Shown here: one piece after another, positions 58,753-64,000 of the stretch
How the letters are laid out: every line of letters begins with the position of its first letter
Numbering within the stretch: the stretch's first letter is position 1
NCBI RefSeq assembly: GCF_030457605.1
Contig: NZ_JAKDUR010000001.1
Location: forward strand, 124,001 to 188,000
Length of the DNA: 64,000 nucleotides
Origin: Halomonas sp.
GTDB taxonomy: Bacteria > Pseudomonadota > Gammaproteobacteria > Pseudomonadales > Halomonadaceae
Direction: 5' to 3'
Made by a program: the position numbers and the translations under genes
The notes under the pieces: generated by a model
Told to the model about the DNA's origin: nothing
What the model saw: the letters and a program-made list of their open reading frames with translations, nothing else
Database searches by the model: none

Positions 58753-59823
58753 ATGGCAGCGTTAGCGCCAGCCTCAGGCCGCGCGCCCGAGCGCCTGCCG
58801 GTGGCGATTACCACCGGTGAGCCCGCCGGCATCGGCCCCGAACTTGTGCTGATGCTGGCCGCCAGGGGAGAGCTGCCGGCGGCCAGCGTCGCCATTGGCG
58901 ACCCGGCAATGCTGTCGGCGCGGGCCGCTGTGTTGGGGCTTGACGTTACGCCGATGCCCTGCCAGCCGGGCGAGCCGCTTTTGGACGCCGGGCGCGGCGT
59001 ACTGCCGGTGTGGCCGGTAGCGCTAAAGGCGCCGTGTACGCCGGGCGTGCTTGAGCCGGCCAACGCCGACTACGTGATTGACACGCTTGCGGTGGCCGTG
59101 GCCGCCTGCCGGGCCGGCCATGCGGCCGCCATGACCACCGCACCGCTGCACAAGGGTGTGATTATCGAGGGCGGTCATACGGGGTTTACCGGCCATACGG
59201 AATGGCTGCGCGACGCCTGCGGCGTGGAAGAAGTCGTCATGCTGCTGGCCACGGATACTGCCCTGCACGCTACTCGGGACGATTACCGCGGCAATCCCGA
59301 GCTCAGAGTGGCGCTGGTGACGACGCATTTGCCGCTACGCGAGGTGGCCGACGCCGTGACCGCCGAGCGCATTGGCCGTGTGGCGCGTATTCTTGACGCC
59401 GGCCTGCGTGACCAGTTCGGCATCAAGGCCCCGCGTATCGCGGTGTGCGGGTTAAACCCTCACGCCGGCGAGGACGGCCATCTGGGGCACGAGGAAATCG
59501 ACACCATCATTCCCGCGCTTGCCGCGCTCTGCGACGAGGGGCTCGACGTGGGCGGCCCCTGGCCGGCGGATACACTGTTTACCCCGCGCCACCTGGCCGA
59601 CGCAGACGCGGTGCTGGCCATGTACCACGACCAGGGGCTGGCCGTGCTCAAATATGCCGGGTTCGGCAGCGCGGCCAATATCACCCTGGGTCTGCCGCTG
59701 GTGCGCACCTCGGTGGACCACGGCACCGCGCTTGATCTGGCCGGTAAGGGGGTGGCGTCGCCGGCGAGTCTTGAAGTGTCGATCAACCTTGCCCGCCGGC
59801 TGGCCGAGCAGCGCGCCACCTAG
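58753..59823 (+). CDS. pdxA: 4-hydroxythreonine-4-phosphate dehydrogenase PdxA
   Basis: NAD-dependent step of DXP-dependent pyridoxal phosphate synthesis. The 356 residues begin (after a short Ala-rich lead) VAITTGEPAGIGPELVL, with metal-site histidines in GGHTGFTGHTEWLRD, CGLNPHAGEDGHLGHEE and AMYHDQGLAVLKY. The ATG directly follows the surA stop (TAAATG). The surA-pdxA-rsmA order is conserved. Confidence 0.95.
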   Translation: MAALAPASGRAPERLPVAITTGEPAGIGPELVLMLAARGELPAASVAIGDPAMLSARAAVLGLDVTPMPCQPGEPLLDAGRGVLPVWPVALKAPCTPGVLEPANADYVIDTLAVAVAACRAGHAAAMTTAPLHKGVIIEGGHTGFTGHTEWLRDACGVEEVVMLLATDTALHATRDDYRGNPELRVALVTTHLPLREVADAVTAERIGRVARILDAGLRDQFGIKAPRIAVCGLNPHAGEDGHLGHEEIDTIIPALAALCDEGLDVGGPWPADTLFTPRHLADADAVLAMYHDQGLAVLKYAGFGSAANITLGLPLVRTSVDHGTALDLAGKGVASPASLEVSINLARRLAEQRAT

Positions 59824-59880
59824 TTTTCTGCCGTTATCCTTTACCGCTACTTTGTATCGCTACCCTGGGAAATTCGCTTC

Positions 59881-60705
59881 ATGGCATCAGTGACGCATCA
59901 TCGTGCTCGTAAACGCTTCGGGCAAAACTTCCTCCGCGACACTGGCGTGATCGGGCGTATCGTTAGGGCCATCGGCCCGCGCCCGGATGACCGCCTTGTG
60001 GAAATCGGCCCGGGGCAGGGCGCGCTGACCGAGCCACTGCTGGATGCTGCGGGCCGTCTGGAGGTGATCGAGCTTGACCGCGACCTGATCCCCGGGCTGC
60101 GGGTGCAGTTTTTCAACTATCCGGGGTTTGTCATCCACGAAGGTGATGCGCTCAAGTATGACTTTGCCGAGCTGCGTGGAGACGGCGCGCCACTGCGCGT
60201 GGTGGGGAACCTGCCATACAACATCTCCACGCCGCTGATTATCCACCTGCTGGGCGCCGGCAGCGCGGTGGCCGATATGCACTTCATGCTGCAAAAGGAA
60301 GTGGTCGAGCGCATGGCGGCAGAGCCGGGCGGCCCTGACTGGGGGCGGCTGTCGGTCATGGCGCAATACCACTGCCAGGTCGATCAGCTGTTCATTGTGC
60401 CGCCCGAGGCCTTTGTGCCGCGTCCGGCGGTGGATTCCGCGATTGTACGCCTGACGCCCCACGCCGAGCTGCCCCATGTGGCCGATGACCCGGCGCTGCT
60501 GTTCGAGCTGGTCAAGCAGGCGTTTGGGCAGCGGCGCAAAACGCTGCGCAACAACCTCAAGGGCCGGGTCAGTGCCGAGACGCTCGAAACGATCGGGATT
60601 GATCCGCGCCGCCGTCCGCAAACGCTCAGTGTGGAAGAGTTTGTGCGTCTGGCCAACTGCGTGGCACGCCACGAAGCGCCTGCAACCGGCGAGGACACCA
60701 CGTGA
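59881..60705 (+). CDS. rsmA: 16S rRNA dimethyladenosine transferase RsmA (KsgA)
   Basis: Dimethylates A1518 and A1519 of 16S rRNA, a late check in 30S assembly. The 274 residues show KRFGQNFLRDTGVIGRIV, the SAM loop VEIGPGQGALTEPLL, the catalytic NLPYNIS and FVPRPAVDSAIVRL. The ATG is at 59881; its GTGA end overlaps apaG. The 57-nt gap from pdxA contains two imperfect copies of a CTTT...CGCTA segment that I do not interpret. Confidence 0.96.
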   Translation: MASVTHHRARKRFGQNFLRDTGVIGRIVRAIGPRPDDRLVEIGPGQGALTEPLLDAAGRLEVIELDRDLIPGLRVQFFNYPGFVIHEGDALKYDFAELRGDGAPLRVVGNLPYNISTPLIIHLLGAGSAVADMHFMLQKEVVERMAAEPGGPDWGRLSVMAQYHCQVDQLFIVPPEAFVPRPAVDSAIVRLTPHAELPHVADDPALLFELVKQAFGQRRKTLRNNLKGRVSAETLETIGIDPRRRPQTLSVEEFVRLANCVARHEAPATGEDTT

Positions 60706-61118
60706 ACGAATACGCAACAGCAAGCGCGGCAGAGGGCGTGCCCGACGCGCCGGCAATCCGCATCACCATCAAGCCCCGGTACCGTGAGCAGGAGTCCAGC
60801 GATGCCGAAGCGCGCTACGTGTTCAGCTATACGGTGAGTGTGCACAATCAGAGCGACTGCAGCGTGCAGCTGCTGGCACGCTACTGGAAAATTACCCAGG
60901 GCAGCGGCGAAGCGCAGGAAGTCCGCGGCAAGGGAGTGATCGGGCAGCAGCCCCTGATCGGCCCTGGCCAGCGCTTTCGCTACACCAGCCGCGCGGTACT
61001 GCAAACGCCGGTAGGCACCATGGAAGGCGCCTATACGCTGCTGGATACCACCACCCAGCGAGCCTTTGATGTGCCGGTATTGCCGTTTCGTCTGGCGCAG
61101 CCTCGGGCTATCCATTAA
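60702..61118 (+). CDS. apaG: ApaG-domain protein
   Basis: Small fibronectin III-like (DUF525) protein, 138 residues, of unknown biochemical role, usually found with apaH and ksgA; the same domain occurs in F-box proteins and PDIP38. Family blocks are readable: IRITIKPRYREQESS, YVFSYTVSVHNQSDCSVQLLARYWKIT and GQRFRYTSRAVLQTPVGTMEGAYTL. GTG start overlapping the rsmA stop. The first 20 residues are variable. Confidence 0.93.
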   Translation: MNEYATASAAEGVPDAPAIRITIKPRYREQESSDAEARYVFSYTVSVHNQSDCSVQLLARYWKITQGSGEAQEVRGKGVIGQQPLIGPGQRFRYTSRAVLQTPVGTMEGAYTLLDTTTQRAFDVPVLPFRLAQPRAIH

Positions 61119-61140
61119 CGCCCTGGGCAAGCCCTTGAGC

Positions 61141-61196
61141 ATGAATACCTGACGTTGAGTATCTGTACATGAGCACCTGTCCATGAGCACCTATGT
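61141..61196 (+). repeat. 14-bp tandem repeat (4 units) ending in the apaH start codon
   Basis: Units ATGAATACCTGACG, TTGAGTATCTGTAC, ATGAGCACCTGTCC and ATGAGCACCTATGT (61141, 61155, 61169, 61183). Each begins NTGA. Because 14 is not a multiple of 3, the second and third units each open a five-codon ORF whose TGA overlaps the NTG of the following unit; the last of these is the apaH ATG. Confidence 0.85.
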
Positions 61197-61998
61197 CATC
61201 GGCGACCTGCATGGCTGTCATGCCGAGTTTATTGCGCTGCTGGAGGCGCTTTCCTTCGACCCGCGTCGCGACCGGCTTTGGCTGGTGGGCGATCTGGTCA
61301 ACCGTGGGCCGGACTCGCTGGGCTGCCTGCGCGAGGTCCGGGCGCTGGGCGATGCGGCGCGCTGCGTGCTGGGTAACCACGATTTGCATTTTCTGGTGGC
61401 CGCCCGGGGCGGTACGGTCAAGACGCGCAGCGCCTTTGGCTCCATCGTTAATGCGCCGGACGGCGATGCGCTGCTGGATTGGTTGCAGCAACAGCCGCTG
61501 GCCGTGCGCCGCGACAATATTCTGATGACCCATGCGGGCGTGTTGCCTCAGTGGAGTCTTGATCAGGTCGAGACGTTAAGCGTGGAAGTCGAGGCGGCGC
61601 TGTCCGGCGAGCAGAGCGGCGAGTTTCTGGCGCGCCTGTTTGGCGATGAGCCCAGCCGCTGGCGCGATGATCTGGAAGACATGGACCGGCTGCGCTTTAT
61701 CGTTAACGCCCTGACACGGATGCGTTTTATCAACGCCGAAGGCCAGCTGGACTTTTCCGCCAAGCGAGGGCTGGGTAGTGCCCCCGAAGGTTTTTCGCCG
61801 TGGTTCCAGTTTCCTCGCCGAGATGATGCCACGCTGCTTTTTGGCCATTGGGCAGCGCTTGAAGGGCGTACGCCCGAAGCCGCGGTCAACGCCCACGCGC
61901 TGGATACGGGCTGCGCCTGGGGCGGCACGCTTACTGCTCTTGAGCTTGAAACCGGCCGCCGCACCCAGGTGCCCAGCCACCAGCGGCAGGAGGCCTGA
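61183..61998 (+). CDS. apaH: Diadenosine tetraphosphatase ApaH
   Basis: Symmetrical Ap4A hydrolase of the PPP metallophosphatase family; also removes Np4 caps from RNA in E. coli. The 271 residues have the three metal motifs in order: [22 protein letters not shown] and GNHDLHFL, then [11 protein letters not shown] and a distal FGHWAAL. ATG 61183 is the last unit of a 14-bp tandem repeat, and no ordinary Shine-Dalgarno precedes it. Translation may depend on reinitiation after the short upstream ORF MSTCP, whose stop overlaps it. cca overlaps its end (TGATG). Confidence 0.95.
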   Translation: MSTYVIGDLHGCHAEFIALLEALSFDPRRDRLWLVGDLVNRGPDSLGCLREVRALGDAARCVLGNHDLHFLVAARGGTVKTRSAFGSIVNAPDGDALLDWLQQQPLAVRRDNILMTHAGVLPQWSLDQVETLSVEVEAALSGEQSGEFLARLFGDEPSRWRDDLEDMDRLRFIVNALTRMRFINAEGQLDFSAKRGLGSAPEGFSPWFQFPRRDDATLLFGHWAALEGRTPEAAVNAHALDTGCAWGGTLTALELETGRRTQVPSHQRQEA

Positions 61999-63149
61999 TG
62001 GGCAAGCCAGCTGATGATGCCACGCCCGTGGCCGGCCTTGAGGTATACCGCGTGGGCGGTGCAGTGCGTGACGCGCTGCTTGGTCGGCCGGTATGGGATA
62101 ACGACTGGGTGGTAGTGGGCACCACGCCCGAAGCCATGCGGCAGCGCGGCTTCAAACCGGTGGGGCGGGATTTTCCGGTCTTTCTGCACCCGGAGACAGC
62201 CGAAGAATATGCGTTGGCGCGTACCGAGCGTAAAGCCGGCCACGGCTACAGTGGTTTTACGGTACACGCAAGCCCTGACGTGACCCTGGAAGAGGACCTG
62301 GTCCGCCGGGACCTGACCATCAACGCCATTGCCGAGGCGCCTGACGGCACGCTGGTTGACCCTTACGGCGGCCGTGATGACCTTGAGCGCCGCCTGCTGC
62401 GCCATGTGTCTGAAGCGTTTAGCGAAGATCCGCTACGGGTGCTGCGCACGGCGCGCTTTCTGGCGCGCTACGCCGGGCTCGGGTTTACCATCGCCCCGGA
62501 AACCCTGGCGCTGATGGCCCGGGTCAGTGAAAGCGGCGAGCTTGCCTACCTGGCCGCCGAACGTGTATGGACGGAGAGTGAAAAGGCGCTGGGCGAGTCA
62601 AACCCCGACGCCTATTTCAACGCCCTGGATGCCTGTGGCGCGCTTGCCCAATGGTGGCCGGAGTTGGTGTCCAAAACGTCTGATGACAGCTTGTTTGAAA
62701 CCTGTCTGGGTGCCATGCAGACGCTGCCGGACTGGCCTGAAATCGCGCTTGCCCACTGGCGCTACGCGCGCCTGGTGTCGCCGCTTTCCGACCGTGACCG
62801 GGAGGCGCTTGCCGAGCGGCTGAAGTTGCCCCGGGCGGTAGAGCAGCTGGCGCGCCATAGTGCCGCTACTGCGCGGCTGATTGCGCAGCCGTTAACCGTG
62901 CAGAGTGTCATGGGCTGGCTTGAAGGTCAGGACAGCTGGCGCAAGCCACAACGGGCTCACGCTCAGCTGGCGCTGGTTGAGGCACTCGCTCCGGCACAGC
63001 AAGGCACGCTGGCGCGAGCCTTGCAGGCTGCGGCGGCGGTCAGCCCGCAAACGTTGATGGTCGAGGGTTACAAGGGGGCGGCGCTGGGCCGGCAGATCCG
63101 CATCAGTCGCGTTGATGCCGTGGCGCAGGCGCTGGCTGACGCAGGCTGA
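61998..63149 (+). CDS. cca: CCA-adding tRNA nucleotidyltransferase without HD domain
   Basis: Class II nucleotidyltransferase that builds or repairs the tRNA 3' CCA end. The 383 residues carry the pol-beta signature [11 protein letters not shown], the metal DxD in [10 protein letters not shown], the [10 protein letters not shown] motif, and the neck region [20 protein letters not shown]. The E. coli enzyme has a C-terminal HD phosphohydrolase domain; no HD motif is readable here, so phosphatase activity is not expected. The ATG overlaps the apaH stop. Converges on folK with no gap. Confidence 0.92.
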   Translation: MGKPADDATPVAGLEVYRVGGAVRDALLGRPVWDNDWVVVGTTPEAMRQRGFKPVGRDFPVFLHPETAEEYALARTERKAGHGYSGFTVHASPDVTLEEDLVRRDLTINAIAEAPDGTLVDPYGGRDDLERRLLRHVSEAFSEDPLRVLRTARFLARYAGLGFTIAPETLALMARVSESGELAYLAAERVWTESEKALGESNPDAYFNALDACGALAQWWPELVSKTSDDSLFETCLGAMQTLPDWPEIALAHWRYARLVSPLSDRDREALAERLKLPRAVEQLARHSAATARLIAQPLTVQSVMGWLEGQDSWRKPQRAHAQLALVEALAPAQQGTLARALQAAAAVSPQTLMVEGYKGAALGRQIRISRVDAVAQALADAG

Positions 63150-63686
63150 TTATGCATGGCACCAGCTGAACGCCACCGGCCACAGGCGCTGGTCGGCCAT
63201 GTTATGGCCCGTGTGGGCACGCTGCCAGAGCTCGGCGTAGGTATCGCCGGTCTGTGGGTGGCGGGCATCGGGCAACAGCTCCGCCAGCGGCCTGAGCACG
63301 AAGGCGTTGACGGTAATCTCGGCGCTGGGCAGGGTCATGACGCCAGACTCGCTTGCGAACTCACCACACAGCTCGCCCACGGCCAACAGGTCAATGTCGA
63401 TAGGATGCCGGCTGGCGCCGGCGCTTTTTGGCAAGCGCCCCTGGCTTTTTTCCTGGCGTTTGCTCCAGGCGTTCAGTGCCGCCGCTGAAGCGTTGCTGTT
63501 AAACGCCACGACCATATTATGGAAGTTTTCCTGAGCCTCGGAGTCGGGTACGACGCCCACCGGCTCGCTTTCGAATACCCGTGACACCTGCAGCTCGCCG
63601 AAGCGCTCATGCAGGGCATCCAGGCACCTGTGAAAGTTTTCCAGCGCATCGAGATTGCTGCCCAGGCCCAGAATAATCAGGCACAT
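63150..63686 (-). CDS. FolK-like HPPK paralogue
   Basis: Resembles 6-hydroxymethyl-7,8-dihydropterin pyrophosphokinase (folate pathway), 178 residues. It opens LIILGLGSNLDALENFHRCLDAL and retains FVLRPLAELLPDARHP. The HPPK signature, normally GPRTLDLDLL, reads ASRHPIDIDLLAVG: both metal aspartates (DID) remain, but the Arg is one residue further away and the GPR context is lost. In Pseudomonas the gene between folB and cca is a similar divergent paralogue, with true folK elsewhere. ATG 63686 overlaps the folB stop by 10 nt. Confidence 0.75.
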   Translation of the reverse strand: MCLIILGLGSNLDALENFHRCLDALHERFGELQVSRVFESEPVGVVPDSEAQENFHNMVVAFNSNASAAALNAWSKRQEKSQGRLPKSAGASRHPIDIDLLAVGELCGEFASESGVMTLPSAEITVNAFVLRPLAELLPDARHPQTGDTYAELWQRAHTGHNMADQRLWPVAFSWCHA

Positions 63687-64000
63687 GGATCGCCTGCCAC
63701 AGAGGCGGGAGCGGCAGGTAGCGTGCCTCGAGTGATTTCCAGTCCTACGCTGCGCGCGGCGGGCACGGCGCCGGGCTTGCGCAGGGTCAGGCGCAGCCAG
63801 CCGATGGAGAACTCGTCGCGCAGGGTCTGGACCAGTCGTTCGGCAAAGGTTTCCACCAGCTCGAACTCGTGATCCCGAGCAAAACGCTGAATACGCTCGC
63901 AAATGGCGGCGTAGTTCAGGGTCAGTGTCAGGTCGTCGGTGGCCGCTGCCGGACGAATGTCGGTGGCCAGCTGAAGATCCAGGCTCAGCCGCTGTTCAAT
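63677..64000 (-). CDS. folB: Dihydroneopterin aldolase FolB (C-terminal part, cut by window edge)
   Basis: Cleaves dihydroneopterin to the hydroxymethyl pterin used by HPPK. Read by hand from the window end: IEQRLSLDLQLATDI, LTLTLNYAAICERIQRFARDHEFELVETFAERL, and the catalytic-Lys region LTLRKPGAVPAARSVGLEITRG. 107 residues are visible; the start lies beyond 64000. After LEITRG there is a short Pro/Ala tail. The stop overlaps the FolK-like start, indicating coupling of the two pterin genes. Confidence 0.9.
   Translation of the reverse strand: MEQRLSLDLQLATDIRPAAATDDLTLTLNYAAICERIQRFARDHEFELVETFAERLVQTLRDEFSIGWLRLTLRKPGAVPAARSVGLEITRGTLPAAPASVAGDPCA

Noticed and set aside
59822-59880. Imperfect direct repeat before rsmA as a third start-site tandem array
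   Set aside because: Only two loosely similar segments of unequal length; not strong enough to call a repeat.

Overview
The window is a gene-dense, GC-rich stretch of ordinary gammaproteobacterial core chromosome. The gene orders (fmt-rsmB-trkA-trkH, der-bamB-yfgM-hisS-ispG-rodZ-pilW-rlmN-ndk, ispD-ispF-truD-surE-pcm-nlpD-rpoS, murU/amgK-lptD-surA-pdxA-rsmA-apaG-apaH-cca) and the protein sequences resemble Pseudomonas-like Oceanospirillales. A member of the Halomonadaceae (Halomonas or a close relative) is the best guess. That is inferred from synteny and protein resemblance, not from a database search. I see no prophage, insertion sequence, CRISPR array or defence island, and no stretch over 300 bases without a gene.

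Layout. 1-2.4 kb: 5' end of bioB (leftward) under a BirA-type operator, then tapT and a BASS-family transporter (rightward). 2.4-10.4 kb, all leftward: an EamA exporter, a TraB-family membrane protein, the TrkH/TrkA potassium uptake genes, rsmB, fmt and def. 10.6-17.5 kb, mostly rightward: a LysM protein, dprA, tsaC, hemF, aroE, then a small membrane protein, an M48 lipoprotein protease (both leftward) and a DUF815 ATPase. 17.5-30.8 kb, all leftward: der, bamB, yfgM, hisS, ispG, rodZ, pilW, rlmN, ndk, a reduced isc cluster (iscA, iscS, iscR), cysE and trmJ. 31-43 kb: suhB (rightward), secF/secD/yajC/tgt/queA (leftward), a tRNA-Leu(CAA), hexR, and a hybrid histidine kinase paired with a REC-GGDEF-EAL protein. 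43.3-52.9 kb, rightward: ftsB, ispD, ispF, truD, surE, pcm, popT, nlpD, rpoS, alr and an LpxL-like acyltransferase. 53-55.1 kb, leftward: an OsmC protein, murU and amgK. 55.2-63.1 kb, rightward: lptD, surA, pdxA, rsmA, apaG, apaH and cca. 63.2-64 kb, leftward: a FolK paralogue and folB (cut by the window end).

Functional themes are envelope building (SecDF-YajC, BamB, SurA, LptD, LpxL-like, AmgK/MurU recycling, PopT, NlpD, RodZ, FtsB), translation and RNA modification (Def, Fmt, RsmB, RsmA, TruD, TrmJ, RlmN, Tgt, QueA, TsaC, TapT, CCA enzyme), isoprenoid synthesis (IspD, IspF, IspG) and stress control (RpoS, TrkAH, HexR, the c-di-GMP pair).

The most interesting signals are subtle. The isc cluster lacks iscU, hscBA and fdx, and its IscS ends before the C-terminal tail that binds IscU in E. 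coli. SuhB keeps the fold but has lost most of its metal-binding catalytic residues. A 14-bp tandem repeat builds nested five-codon stop-start ORFs in front of apaH, and a 13-bp tandem repeat makes the ribosome-binding site of ispF. SurA has only one parvulin domain. The EamA gene seems to begin at a non-NTG codon. I found no convincing new multi-gene system.
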